Counted from the first letter of the stretch, positions 50,801 through 59,799 are shown. The stretch is DNA of 64,000 nucleotides from Dyadobacter flavalbus (GCF_006149045.1 NZ_VBSN01000071.1:210579-274578), one strand, 5' to 3'. The notes: generated by a model not told the origin, from the letters alone. Made by a program: numbers and translations.

Positions 50801-51400
50801 TTACATTGCCCAGGCTTTTTGTCCCGGTTTCAAATCGATGCATCCGTCGTAACGTCCCGGAACGGCCACGTATTCCAGTGCCTGCGTAGCACCGACTTCT
50901 GAGGTAAAATATCCGAGAAGGGTCAGTTCTTTTACCAGCTGGAAAAACGGAACACCGGCGTCTGTATATTCCTTACCTGCTTCCGTATACTTTTTCTTTT
51001 CTTCGCCTGCCTTGGCAGATTCCGTTCTGGCAGCCGCTTCCATTTCCTTCAGGATTTTGGTCTGGTCGGCAGGAGATGCTTTCATGAAATCTCTCTTTTC
51101 CAGTTCTTTCATGCCCTCATTGAAGCTTGACTGATCTTTCTCAGCATAGCAGTCTTTCAGCATTTTTTCGATGAATTCACCCACTTTAGCATCTTTTGCA
51201 CCGGGTGTGTCCGTTTTTGGAATGATTATTTCAGCAACTTCCGATACCAGTGCCTGACGATCCGCTGAAAACGGGAACGAAATACCGGTTGACGTTTCAT
51301 TTGCTGATTTACAGCCTTCCAGAAAAGCAAGCATGGTAGGAGCGGAGAGGGCTCCGCCCATTAAGAGCGCCACACGACTGATGGCTTCGCGTCTTTTCAT
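50801..51400 (-). CDS. Gluconate 2-dehydrogenase subunit 3 family protein
   Basis: 199 residues. Begins KRREAISRVALLMGG, a twin-arginine-like signal, continuing to a lipobox-like FLEGC at about residue 29. The mature helical domain (ALVSEVAEIIIPKTDTPGAK, then VGEFIEKMLKDCYAEKD) and the end (VGATQALEYVAVPGRYDGCI) match the gluconate 2-dehydrogenase subunit 3 family, the chaperone-like partner of GMC enzymes. Probably carries the folded flavoprotein through Tat. First gene of a two-gene unit; candidate box TATTTTTA at 51437-51444 with TTG 21 nt away. Confidence 0.9.
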   Translation of the reverse strand: MKRREAISRVALLMGGALSAPTMLAFLEGCKSANETSTGISFPFSADRQALVSEVAEIIIPKTDTPGAKDAKVGEFIEKMLKDCYAEKDQSSFNEGMKELEKRDFMKASPADQTKILKEMEAAARTESAKAGEEKKKYTEAGKEYTDAGVPFFQLVKELTLLGYFTSEVGATQALEYVAVPGRYDGCIDLKPGQKAWAM

Positions 51401-51638
51401 TATATGTAATTAAATATAGGTTAACAATCCAGAGTATAAAAATACATTCGATAAATGCAATTTTCAATAATCCGGCTAATTTAGGAAAAATTCTCTGCTT
51501 TAGTCCTGTTAGAATGATTCTATATAGTGAAATTCAGAGCTATTTTCCTGTTGATCAGCGAACTGGAAAGAAATTAAATTTGCATTAATTGGAAGGTCAC
51601 GGATATGTATAATTGCCCTGAAATGATGTAAAAACGTT

Positions 51639-52694
51639 TTATAGTACCATTAAATTGCAGCCGCGTATATCAGAATTATCAAAACGGCCCATTACGTAAA
51701 ATGTGCCCGGATCGCTTCCGAAACGGCCGAGATCCTGCGTCTCGATAAACGAACAGCTGTCCAGGTTGGCAAGGTCGATGACATTGATCCCGCCGGTTTT
51801 GGAACTGCTGAAATGATGATCAGAAATGGAAAAAGGGTCGTTGATGTCCCTTAGTAAAATACGCATCGAAAAACCCGGAACAAACAAGCCGGAGCCATGC
51901 GAGTAACCCTGCGAAAGCAGTTCGGTCATGCCGTATTCCGAATGGATCTGATCAGCGGAAAACGATCGGGTAAGAATGTCGTGTACTTCCTCGCGCAGCA
52001 GTTCCTGTCGCCGGCCTTTCATTCCGCCTGTATCCATGATCGTGAGGTTTTTCATGTGCTTCATAAAAGAAAGGTCTTCATTGCTTTCCGCCAGGTTCAG
52101 CAACGCAAATGTCACACCGAGCAGCAGAATGTTCTTTCCATCCGGGTTGCTGGCCAGAAATCTTAGTTTCTGCAGCATCTCATTCACATTATCGAGGTAA
52201 AACCCGGAATATTCCGATTCAGATGACTCAATAAAATGTTGCATCATATACACCAGAGAAGAGTTGTTTCGTTCAAGGTATGACGGCAGCAGTGCAAGAA
52301 TGTGAAAGTGTTTCAGGTCGCCATAATGTTCCTGAAAAATACGTGTGGAAACGTCTTTGTAAAGCGAAGCGTCAAACAAATGGTGACTGCTTGTTTGCTG
52401 GCCAGTAGTGCCGCTGCTCTGAAATACGGCGGATGCGGCAGGCGGCGTTCCGGTTTGAACCAGATGGTTCTTGAAAAACTGGATGGGCAGAAAGGGGATT
52501 TCAGTTAAATTGCCAATACGGTCGGCTTTAACATTCAGGAAACGCAGATATTGATTGTATACAGGATTGCAATTCGCCTGATAACGGAATATTTTCAAGG
52601 CAAGCTGCTCGAAATCAGTTGCTTTAAGTTCCAGGATTTCATTCCTGAGTTCATCCCTTATTTCAGCCAGGGAATTGTTGTTTTGAAGTTCCAA
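51639..52694 (-). CDS. LuxE/PaaK-like acyl-protein synthetase (acyltransferase)
   Basis: 351 residues. Adenylate-forming fold: SSGTTGQQTSSHHLFDASLY (the P-loop-like Ser/Thr/Gly motif), IMDTGGMKGRRQELLREEV, and IHSEYGMTELLSQGYSHGSG (adenylate-binding Glu). This fits LuxE/PaaK-like acyl-activating enzymes; no luciferase genes are near, and the acyl substrate is unknown. A longer frame from TTG 52724 would start inside the exact promoter box TAACTTTG (52722-52729), so the TTG at 52694 (LELQNNNSL) is preferred. No ATG is available nearby. Confidence 0.78.
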   Translation of the reverse strand: MELQNNNSLAEIRDELRNEILELKATDFEQLALKIFRYQANCNPVYNQYLRFLNVKADRIGNLTEIPFLPIQFFKNHLVQTGTPPAASAVFQSSGTTGQQTSSHHLFDASLYKDVSTRIFQEHYGDLKHFHILALLPSYLERNNSSLVYMMQHFIESSESEYSGFYLDNVNEMLQKLRFLASNPDGKNILLLGVTFALLNLAESNEDLSFMKHMKNLTIMDTGGMKGRRQELLREEVHDILTRSFSADQIHSEYGMTELLSQGYSHGSGLFVPGFSMRILLRDINDPFSISDHHFSSSKTGGINVIDLANLDSCSFIETQDLGRFGSDPGTFYVMGRFDNSDIRGCNLMVL

Positions 52695-52721
52695 TACTGT
52701 TACTTTCGTAGAAATTAAGTA

Positions 52722-52729
52722 CAAAGTTA
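52722..52729 (-). promoter_or_regulatory. Promoter -7 box of the LuxE-like gene
   Basis: Exact TAACTTTG on the minus strand; predicted transcript start ~52715, leaving ~20 nt before the TTG start at 52694. Confidence 0.6.
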
Positions 52730-52817
52730 AAGGACTGAAATTCCAAATGCGAACGGTGTAATGAAAATCTGTTCGAAGTCGTTAAGATAAAAAGCTGTTC
52801 ATATAAATATCAGTAAA

Positions 52818-53345
52818 ATGAAAATGAAATTTTCCTTGTTTGTTGTTCTGGCCGGAGCAGCATTGGGCTGTGTGGATATTCCTGATTTTGACGACACGCC
52901 GAAAATTTACTATAACGGAGTCAGTCAGTATACAACGACGAATGAAAAAACGGGCAAAAAAGAACGTGAATACGTAACCGTAACCGTTGATTTTGAAGAC
53001 GGCAATGGTGATCTGGGTGCTACTTCGGAAGAAATAGGCAATCCTGCTTTTACAGAACCATACGGAGAATGGGGAAATTATGAGCTGGTTACCTATTTAA
53101 AAGCAGCAAACGGAACATGGCAGGAACAACCTCTGGAGAGTGATAAATACAAATGGGTACCTCCGTTAAAACCGGATGGCAAGCCGGGCCCGATTAAAGG
53201 AAAACTGGACTTCAATGCCAATTTCCCCTATTTCGGTAGCTTCGTCATGCGGTATGTGAAATTCAAGGTCCGCATTCGTGACAGGGCTTTGCATGTCAGC
53301 AACCAGATTGAAACCGACAGCATTCTGGTTCCCATCGTGGAATAA
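52818..53345 (+). CDS. Lipoprotein of unknown function
   Basis: 175 residues. Signal peptide with lipobox AALGC (Cys about 18). The mature part is beta-rich, with the segment VTVDFEDGNGDLGATSEEIG seen in several Bacteroidota surface lipoproteins and a closing YVKFKVRIRDRALHVSNQIE strand pair. I do not recognise a named domain. Its stop lies 4 bp from that of the convergent sensor kinase. Confidence 0.75.
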   Translation: MKMKFSLFVVLAGAALGCVDIPDFDDTPKIYYNGVSQYTTTNEKTGKKEREYVTVTVDFEDGNGDLGATSEEIGNPAFTEPYGEWGNYELVTYLKAANGTWQEQPLESDKYKWVPPLKPDGKPGPIKGKLDFNANFPYFGSFVMRYVKFKVRIRDRALHVSNQIETDSILVPIVE

Positions 53346-53349
53346 TGGA

Positions 53350-54627
53350 TTATTCGATAATTGTTGCACGCAGGGAAATCCTGAATGTTGTTCCTTTACC
53401 GATTTCGGAGCTTTTTACATAAAGCTTTCCCGAATGATAATTTTCGATAATCCTTTTGGCAAGGGTAAGGCCAAGTCCCCAGCCTCTTTTTTTCGTGCTG
53501 AAACCGGGATTGAAAATCTTGTTCATGTTGGCCTTGCTCATGCCTTTTCCCGTGTCCCGGATATCAATCCAGACTTCCTTCATCAGCGGCGGCGCTTGTA
53601 GCGTTACATGAATCTCGCCGATTCCGCTCATGGCATCTACCGCATTTTTACAGATATTCTCAATGACCCATTCAAACAGGTTCTTGTTTAAAAGCACCGT
53701 TTGCTCTTTGGCAAGCTGGTTGTATACAGAAAATTTGACTTTGGAAGATACCCGCTTTTCAAGATAATCTATAAAATTGGTCACGATTTCAGAAACCGGT
53801 TCTTCTTTCAAAGTTGGCACGGAGCCTATATTTGAAAAACGCGTCGTTATCATTTCCAGCCTGATTACGTCTTTCTCGATTTCTTCTGCAATGGAAGGAT
53901 CTATCGCCGGATCGCTGCGGAAATATTCCACCCACGCCATTAAAGATGACAACGGCGTGCCTAGCTGATGTGCGGTTTCTTTGGCCAGCCCGACCCAGAC
54001 CCGGTTTTGTTCCGCCTTGCGCTCCGAGCTGAAAGCCAGATATGCCAGATAACCGATAAACAGCATGACAGAAAGCTGCAGAAAAGGATAATACCTCAGT
54101 TGCGTAAGCAGAAATGAATTGCTGTAATATATGTAACCGGTCCTGTTTTTTCCAAGCTCAACCGGAATCGGCACGTGTTCCAGTTTCATATCCGAAAGTT
54201 TTTCCTGAATAATCCGCTCTTTTTCATGCAGACTGCTTTTCTTCGGAAAATTGATGTTTATATACTGATTTGCGAGATTGTTTTCATTTACATAAATGGT
54301 CGGGATCTTGTAAAAATTAACGGCATCCTGAATAACCGAAAAAACGACATTGAAGTTTTCATCGAGCGGACTGTTGAATACATAGCGCAATGCTTCTGCA
54401 TACAGCTGGACTTCTCTTTCTTCACGCTGTTCCAGTTCTTCAACAAGCTTGTCGGTGTAATACAATGATCCGATACTCAGCAGCAGCAGAATAAGGCCGA
54501 TGATGTATTTGTAAAAGCTTTTCTGGTCGTAGGTATCCGCCAGAGAACGGCGTAACCGCTGGCTGTTTAATATAGCGACCGGATGCAGACGGAAACGGGG
54601 CTTGAATTTAGGGGCTTTGCTAATCAT
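53350..54627 (-). CDS. Membrane sensor histidine kinase
   Basis: 425 residues. Two membrane helices (FYKYIIGLILLLLSIGSLYY and FLQLSVMLFIGYLAYLAF) flank a ~110-residue periplasmic sensor region. The kinase core has the H box AKETAHQLGTPLSSLMAWVE, N box IENICKNAVDAM, G1 IRDTGKGMSKANMN, F/G2 KKRGWGLGLTLAKRII and a final beta strand. The HQLGTPLSSLMAW variant is usual in Bacteroidota kinases. No adjacent response regulator, so it is an orphan. Divergent from hemA. Confidence 0.9.
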   Translation of the reverse strand: MISKAPKFKPRFRLHPVAILNSQRLRRSLADTYDQKSFYKYIIGLILLLLSIGSLYYTDKLVEELEQREEREVQLYAEALRYVFNSPLDENFNVVFSVIQDAVNFYKIPTIYVNENNLANQYININFPKKSSLHEKERIIQEKLSDMKLEHVPIPVELGKNRTGYIYYSNSFLLTQLRYYPFLQLSVMLFIGYLAYLAFSSERKAEQNRVWVGLAKETAHQLGTPLSSLMAWVEYFRSDPAIDPSIAEEIEKDVIRLEMITTRFSNIGSVPTLKEEPVSEIVTNFIDYLEKRVSSKVKFSVYNQLAKEQTVLLNKNLFEWVIENICKNAVDAMSGIGEIHVTLQAPPLMKEVWIDIRDTGKGMSKANMNKIFNPGFSTKKRGWGLGLTLAKRIIENYHSGKLYVKSSEIGKGTTFRISLRATIIE

Positions 54628-54872
54628 TTACAGTTTCGGGCACAATATGCCAGAATTTGATGTTATGTTATACAAATAACGTAAAATTATCATGCTTAGT
54701 GGGTTCTGCTCCATTTTAAGTTTGGTTGAAATACCTGCATTCATCCTGATTTCAGGCACTCCGAGTATTATAAAATTGCAGTTACAAGCAGCTGCTTCAA
54801 CTGATTTATTTATAAAATTTCTAAATAAACCAACCATTTTCCATTCACGTTCCTATTGTAAGTTTTGTGCCG

Positions 54873-54880
54873 TATTTTTG
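54873..54880 (+). promoter_or_regulatory. Promoter -7 box of hemA
   Basis: Exact TATTTTTG; predicted transcript start ~54887, a ~15-nt leader to ATG 54902. The nearest TTG (54856-54858) is at a short 14-nt spacing. Confidence 0.55.
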
Positions 54881-54901
54881 TAAATCGAATTAGAAACAGT
54901 G

Positions 54902-56161
54902 ATGTATAATCAGTTCAAATCAATAAGTTTATCACATCGGAATGCTCCTCTGGCCGTTAGGGAACAGCTTGCATTGAATGAGGCGGAGGCAAAGGGCATT
55001 ATGTTACGCCTGAAAGATTTCTTTGATGTCTCCGACGTTCTTGCGGTTTCCACCTGTAACCGGACCGAAATTTACTACTCCTCTGCTGCTGACCTGAATA
55101 ACGATATCATAAAATTGCTCCTGATTGAAAAAGGGATATCTGATATTGATACTTTTAACAATTATTTCGAGAAATTTTCTGACGGCGACAGTGCTGTAAG
55201 GCATTTATTTCAGGTTGCAACCGGGCTTCAGTCCCAGGTTGTCGGTGACATGCAGATTCCGAACCAGATCAAGCATGCGTATCAGTGGTCTGCCGATCTC
55301 AACATGGCCGGACCTTTCCTGCACAGACTTTTACACACGATATTTTTTGCTAACAAACGCGTTGCACAGGAGACTTTCTTCCGCGATGGCGCTGCTTCGG
55401 TTTCCTATGCGGCAGTGGAATTGCTCGAAGGACTGATGCCGAACCCGAAAGTTCTTATCGTTGGTTTGGGCGAAGTCGGAACGGACGTATGCCGGAACCT
55501 GGCACAGAAATCCGGCCTGGAAGTTACAATTATAAACCGTACCAAAAGCAAAGCCGATCAGCTTGGCAATGAACTGGGATTCAGGGTTGCGGAGTTTTCA
55601 GACATTGAAGCAGAAATTTCCCGCGCCGACATCATTGTATCTTCAATCGTAAGGGACGAGCCGTTTTTTACAAAAGAAATGATGGTCCGTTTACGCGGAA
55701 TGTCGTTCAAATATTTTATTGACTTATCGGTACCAAGAAGCGTTTCGCCCGAAGTGGAGGAAATTCCGGGTGTCATGCTTTATACGATTGATTCCGTTCG
55801 TTCCAAAGCGGATGCTGCCCTACACCGCCGTCTGGAAGCTGTTCCGCATGTTCGTGAAATCATTAATGAAGCCATGCTGGAATTTAATGACTGGTCAAGA
55901 GAAATGATTGTTTCTCCGACAATCCAGAAGCTGAAAGGTGCTTTGGAACAGATCCGTAAGGAAGAACTGACAAGGTTTACCAAAAATCTGAGTGAGTCCG
56001 AAATGGAAAAAGTGGACCGCATTACAACAAGTATGATGCAGAAAATACTCAAATTGCCGGTATTGCAGTTGAAAGCAGCCTGCAAAAGAGGCGAGGCCGA
56101 GACTTTGATAGATGTGTTGAACGACCTGTTCAACCTTGAAAAGGAAAAAGAAAATTCCTGA
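54902..56161 (+). CDS. hemA: Glutamyl-tRNA reductase
   Basis: 419 residues, first step of C5-pathway tetrapyrrole synthesis: reduction of glutamyl-tRNA to glutamate-1-semialdehyde. Catalytic Cys in AVSTCNRTEIYYS, GEXQI-like loop in GLQSQVVGDMQIPNQIKHAY, NADPH-binding VLIVGLGEVGTDVCRNLAQK, and the C-terminal dimerisation helix. In-frame GTG at 54899 directly precedes ATG 54902; the ATG is preferred. Single gene, followed by a terminator. Confidence 0.95.
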   Translation: MYNQFKSISLSHRNAPLAVREQLALNEAEAKGIMLRLKDFFDVSDVLAVSTCNRTEIYYSSAADLNNDIIKLLLIEKGISDIDTFNNYFEKFSDGDSAVRHLFQVATGLQSQVVGDMQIPNQIKHAYQWSADLNMAGPFLHRLLHTIFFANKRVAQETFFRDGAASVSYAAVELLEGLMPNPKVLIVGLGEVGTDVCRNLAQKSGLEVTIINRTKSKADQLGNELGFRVAEFSDIEAEISRADIIVSSIVRDEPFFTKEMMVRLRGMSFKYFIDLSVPRSVSPEVEEIPGVMLYTIDSVRSKADAALHRRLEAVPHVREIINEAMLEFNDWSREMIVSPTIQKLKGALEQIRKEELTRFTKNLSESEMEKVDRITTSMMQKILKLPVLQLKAACKRGEAETLIDVLNDLFNLEKEKENS

Positions 56162-56187
56162 TACGCTATTTAATTACTATGGCATGT

Positions 56188-56224
56188 CCCGGAATTTCTT
56201 AAAAAGATTCCGGGATTTTTATTT
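56188..56224 (+). terminator. Terminator of hemA
   Basis: Stem CCCGGAAT/ATTCCGGG with further internal pairing, followed by ATTTTTATTTT, 26 bp after the stop. Confidence 0.85.
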
Positions 56225-56244
56225 TCTGTTAGATCTGTTATTTA

Positions 56245-56275
56245 AAAAAGAACGGAAGGCAATGCCCTCCGTTCT
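56245..56275 (-). terminator. Terminator of the small minus-strand ORF
   Basis: On the minus strand AGAACGGAGGGCA pairs with TGCCTTCCGTTCT (one G-T), then TTTTTTAAAT. Begins 11 bp after the stop of the 56-residue ORF. Confidence 0.75.
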
Positions 56276-56285
56276 ATGTATTACC

Positions 56286-56456
56286 TTACCCTCCACAATA
56301 ATTAACTTGTTGCTGAAAGCTTGATCCAATAGGTGATTTGGCTTGTAAATCAAATAATTGAACAGCAATAGATTTTATTACTCCATTTTTACCCACAAAA
56401 TCCAAAGCATAAGCCTTCAGATGAGACTTACGTAAAAAATGCCTCTTTGGATTCAA
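56286..56456 (-). CDS. Putative small protein (56 aa), unrecognised
   Basis: A TTG-initiated frame: basic N-terminus (NPKRHFLRKSHLKAYALDFV), a hydrophobic middle (GVIKSIAVQLFDLQAK) and a C-terminus ending VNYCGG. It stops 11 bp before a strong minus-strand terminator, which supports a transcribed unit. Composition is AT-richer than its neighbours. A weak box TACCTTTA (56529-56536) lies ~70 nt upstream. Could be the reader's only clue to a small peptide gene, a decayed gene end, or chance; no family recognised. Confidence 0.4.
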   Translation of the reverse strand: MNPKRHFLRKSHLKAYALDFVGKNGVIKSIAVQLFDLQAKSPIGSSFQQQVNYCGG

Positions 56457-56568
56457 ACAGATTAAAAAAAGTTAAAAATTTCTGGAGAAAAGATCAGATA
56501 ATAAATATTGCTGCAAAGCTGGAAAGGATAAAGGTAAATAACCGCATGAAATCCGGGTTTAGAGAAAA

Positions 56569-56596
56569 TTTTTCGTTAAAGTACTTTAACGAAAAA
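56569..56596. repeat. Perfect 28-bp palindrome
   Basis: TTTTTCGTTAAAGT followed directly by its exact complement, centre GTAC at 56581-56584, no loop. It lies 7 bp after the stop of the ABC transporter gene. On the minus strand no T run follows, so it is not a clear terminator; an operator or RNA-stability element is possible. Confidence 0.75.
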
Positions 56597-56603
56597 ACAT
56601 GGT

Positions 56604-58388
56604 TTACTCCTTGGCGATCAGCTCGATCATTTTATCGAGATTAAGGCTTCTTGCCGATGCATCGAAGATTTCCCTGTACAATCCTTCTTTTTCGTACAGT
56701 TCCGTATGCGTGCCGCTTTCCTCAATATGGCCCTTTTTCATGACATAAATCTGATCGGAATCCAGTATTTGTGAAAGGCTGTGTGAAATGATAACGACAG
56801 TCCGGCCTTTTTTGATCGCATCCAGGCTGTTTTTGATCTGCTCCGTTGCAATGGCGTCCAGACTTGCCGTTGGCTCGTCCAGGAAAATTACCGGCGGATT
56901 TTTTAGGAACAAACGGGCAATTGCAATGCGCTGCTGCTGTCCGCCGGAAAGCATTTGTGCGTCGGTTTCGTACTTTGCCGGAAGTTCCATGATCTGATCA
57001 TGCAGATATGCTTTTTTGGCTGCTGCCATCAGATCTTCCATGGACGCATCCATTTGCCCGTAACGGATATTTTCAGCAATGGAACCTTTGAATATGTGGT
57101 TTTTTTGAAGCACCATTCCGATTTCATTTCGAAGTGCAGGCAGATTGTAGGCGCTTAAAGAAAGCCCGTCCAACAGCAGTGTTCCCGAGTCCGGCGCATA
57201 AAATCCGATCAGCAAATTGATCAGGGTACTTTTTCCTGCACCTGAAAGTCCGACCAGAGCCGTTGTCTGTCCGGATTTTATCGTTACATCAATATTAAAC
57301 AGTGCCTTGGTGCCATTGGGATAAGTGAAGGAAACATTATGAAGAACATAGTCGCCCTGGATGCTTTCCGGCGTAAAATCTCCGCTGCGTTCCTTGGCAT
57401 TGTCCGCATCCAGAATGTCAAAAAATCCTTCTGAATAAGTCAGTGCATCGTTCATTTCGTCATAAATTCTGTGCAATTGCCGTATAGGCGCCGAAACATT
57501 ATTGAACAGCAGAATATGGAACATAATGGCACCAATGGACATCTGATGATCAAGCACAAGATAGGCAGTCAGAATGATGATCAGCACGACGCCAATTTGC
57601 TCCACAAAACTCTTTATACCGTCATATGTAAAGTTGGTGCGTCGTGTTTTAAGCTGCGATTCCATGAGTTCCATCTGCGTTTTGTACTGCTTCCGGCCCT
57701 CGAATTTTTCACGTACAAAGGATTTGATAACAATAATGGATTCAATCAGATTGATCAGGCCGCTGCTTTTATTCTCGCGCTGTGTTTTCAGTTTTCTGCG
57801 TACGCCCTGAAGTTCACCGGCCTGTTTGAAACTTACCCAGAAATACACCGGCAAAATGGCCAGCGCAATGGCTCCCACATAGAAATTGGCAGAAAACATA
57901 ATGGCAAGCGCAACAATCGAATTAGCGAATAGCGGCAGAATATCAATGAAAAAGTTCTGGATCAGTTTGGTAAGACTTTCCACGCCACGATCAATCCGGG
58001 TCTGAAGCTTTCCTTTCTGATTGTCGCTGTCACTGTAAAATGAAAGATTGTAAGTCAGAATGCGGCTTACGGCTTCCTGCGCCAGATCGCTGGATACCTT
58101 GATCCGTATTTTTTCACCAAAGTAACGCTGCCCGAAAACAATAAACGTATTGACAATTTCCTTGACAAACAAAATGATGGAAATGCGCAGCAGCAAATCT
58201 CTTCCCTGCATAATTCCCCAGTTCTTATCCAGCATGGACTGAACCGTATCCACAGTATAACGCAAAACCCACGGGTTCACCTGAGCCGTTACCGCACCCA
58301 GCAGCGTAAGAAAGAGCGCAAATGTGATTTGCTTGTAATAAGGTTTGACAAAAGGCTGCAGACGCTGGAATATTTGCCAGATACTCAT
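56604..58388 (-). CDS. ABC transporter, fused permease and ATPase (MsbA/MdlB type)
   Basis: 594 residues. Six membrane helices in the first ~310 residues (ITFALFLTLLGAVTAQVNPW onward), then the ATPase: Walker A GLSGAGKSTLINLL, Q loop EIGMVLQKNHIFKG, signature LSGGQQQRIAIARLF, Walker B PPVIFLDEPTASLD and H loop TVVIISHSLS. A half-transporter exporter acting as a homodimer; substrate could be lipid, drug or peptide. Starts 53 bp after the DEAD-box helicase stop on the same strand, so likely co-transcribed with it. Confidence 0.93.
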   Translation of the reverse strand: MSIWQIFQRLQPFVKPYYKQITFALFLTLLGAVTAQVNPWVLRYTVDTVQSMLDKNWGIMQGRDLLLRISIILFVKEIVNTFIVFGQRYFGEKIRIKVSSDLAQEAVSRILTYNLSFYSDSDNQKGKLQTRIDRGVESLTKLIQNFFIDILPLFANSIVALAIMFSANFYVGAIALAILPVYFWVSFKQAGELQGVRRKLKTQRENKSSGLINLIESIIVIKSFVREKFEGRKQYKTQMELMESQLKTRRTNFTYDGIKSFVEQIGVVLIIILTAYLVLDHQMSIGAIMFHILLFNNVSAPIRQLHRIYDEMNDALTYSEGFFDILDADNAKERSGDFTPESIQGDYVLHNVSFTYPNGTKALFNIDVTIKSGQTTALVGLSGAGKSTLINLLIGFYAPDSGTLLLDGLSLSAYNLPALRNEIGMVLQKNHIFKGSIAENIRYGQMDASMEDLMAAAKKAYLHDQIMELPAKYETDAQMLSGGQQQRIAIARLFLKNPPVIFLDEPTASLDAIATEQIKNSLDAIKKGRTVVIISHSLSQILDSDQIYVMKKGHIEESGTHTELYEKEGLYREIFDASARSLNLDKMIELIAKE

Positions 58389-58441
58389 ATCGGGTTCAGG
58401 AAAATGGATAGTTCAAAGGATTTTGTTCCAATATGCGTGCC

Positions 58442-59776
58442 TTACTTCTTGCCCGAGCGTTTGATGGGCCTCCCGTATTTCTGCATTTTTTCCTGCGCGT
58501 AGTTTCTTCTGACGTTTATTTTTTTGTTTTTGTCCAGTTTTTCATGAAAAGCCGAGCCCGTCGATTCTCGTTTCGGAAGCCTGAACTCGATATTTTTCAT
58601 ATAAATCCTTGGCTCTTCATCCGGCGTCAGTATTTCCGAAACTTTAAGATTTTCGGGCAGTGGCTGAACAGGAATGCTGAAATTCATCAGTTCCTCAATA
58701 TTTTCCTGAAACTCTTTTTCTTTTTCCGTTATAAAAGAAATCGCAATGCCCTTTTTGTCGGCCCGCCCCGTTCTGCCGATTCTGTGAATGTAATTTTCCG
58801 GTACTTCTGGCAAATCAAAATTGATGACATGCGAAACTCCGGCAACATCCAGCCCGCGTGCAATGATGTCCGTAGCGATCAGAATCCTGTAACTTCCTTC
58901 ATGAAACTGCTTCACCGAGTTAAACCGGTGGTTCTGTTCCTTGTTGGAATGGATAACGCCGATTTTGTTCAGATAACCCAATTCCAGTTGTCCGTAAAGC
59001 TGATCTGCAAGCTTTTTTGTAGCAACAAAGATCAGAACTTTGTTCATTTCCGGATCATTGTCCAGCAGCAAATCGAGCAGATTTACTTTTGTGTAAAAAT
59101 TCGGGACTTCATAGGCAATCTGTTCAATGTTTTCAAGCGGCGTTCCGACAGGCGCGGCTTCGATTCGAACCGGATTGTTGAAATACGTCTGCATGAGATT
59201 TTCCACTTCCTGCGTAATCGTTGCCGAAAAAAGCAAATTCTGACGTTTCTGCGGAAGCAGATCCAGAATATTTTTCAGCTGCGTCCGGAATCCCAGGTTC
59301 AGCATTTCATCCACTTCATCAATTACCAGTTTTTTGATGGCCTTGGTTTTAAGGGAACCGTTCAGCGCAAGGTCGAATAACCTTCCGGGCGTTGCAACTA
59401 CAATATCGGCGCCTTCTTTCAGTTCCGCCATCTGGACCTTTATATTGCCTCCGCCATAAACGCCGACGGTCTGCAAAGTCATATACGCGCTTAGCTTCCG
59501 GACTTCTTCCACCACCTGCACGACGAGTTCACGTGTAGGAACAAGGATCAGCAACTGCGGAAGACGGTCTTTGGAATATTCGATCTGGCGAAGAGAAGGA
59601 AGCAAATAGGCGAACGTTTTTCCGGTTCCGGTTTGTGCAATTCCACACACGTCCTTTCCGGACATCATAACCGAAAATACCTTCTGCTGAATTGTTGTTG
59701 GTACGGTATATTCCAGATCTGCCAATGCCTGAAGCAAAGGTCTGGATAAATTTAGTTCTTCAAAAGTCATAACCAT
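58442..59776 (-). CDS. DEAD-box RNA helicase
   Basis: 444 residues. Q motif (MTFEELNLSRPLLQALADLE, then TTIQQKVFSV), motif I GIAQTGTGKT, Ia VPTRELVVQ, Ib ATPGRL, motif II DEVDEM (Val for Ala), motif III SATI, motif IV LIFVATKK, V IATDIIARGLDVAGV and VI HRIGRTGRADKKG. A basic tail (KKINVRRNYAQEKMQKYGRP) may bind RNA. RhlE-like role in ribosome assembly or RNA turnover is plausible. Start ATG 59776, 16 nt after the promoter box. Confidence 0.93.
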   Translation of the reverse strand: MVMTFEELNLSRPLLQALADLEYTVPTTIQQKVFSVMMSGKDVCGIAQTGTGKTFAYLLPSLRQIEYSKDRLPQLLILVPTRELVVQVVEEVRKLSAYMTLQTVGVYGGGNIKVQMAELKEGADIVVATPGRLFDLALNGSLKTKAIKKLVIDEVDEMLNLGFRTQLKNILDLLPQKRQNLLFSATITQEVENLMQTYFNNPVRIEAAPVGTPLENIEQIAYEVPNFYTKVNLLDLLLDNDPEMNKVLIFVATKKLADQLYGQLELGYLNKIGVIHSNKEQNHRFNSVKQFHEGSYRILIATDIIARGLDVAGVSHVINFDLPEVPENYIHRIGRTGRADKKGIAISFITEKEKEFQENIEELMNFSIPVQPLPENLKVSEILTPDEEPRIYMKNIEFRLPKRESTGSAFHEKLDKNKKINVRRNYAQEKMQKYGRPIKRSGKK

Positions 59777-59791
59777 ATTTCAAATAAAGTA

Positions 59792-59799
59792 CAAAGATA
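59792..59799 (-). promoter_or_regulatory. Promoter -7 box of the helicase-ABC operon
   Basis: Exact TATCTTTG on the minus strand; predicted transcript start ~59786, a ~10-nt leader. Confidence 0.6.

Noticed and set aside
51639..52694. Bioluminescence (lux) gene
   Set aside because: Only the LuxE/PaaK-like fold is present; no luxA, B, C or D in the window.
58442..59776. DEVD in place of DEAD in the helicase as an unusual catalytic change
   Set aside because: Val for Ala at this position occurs in functional DEAD-box relatives; Asp and Glu residues needed for catalysis are kept.
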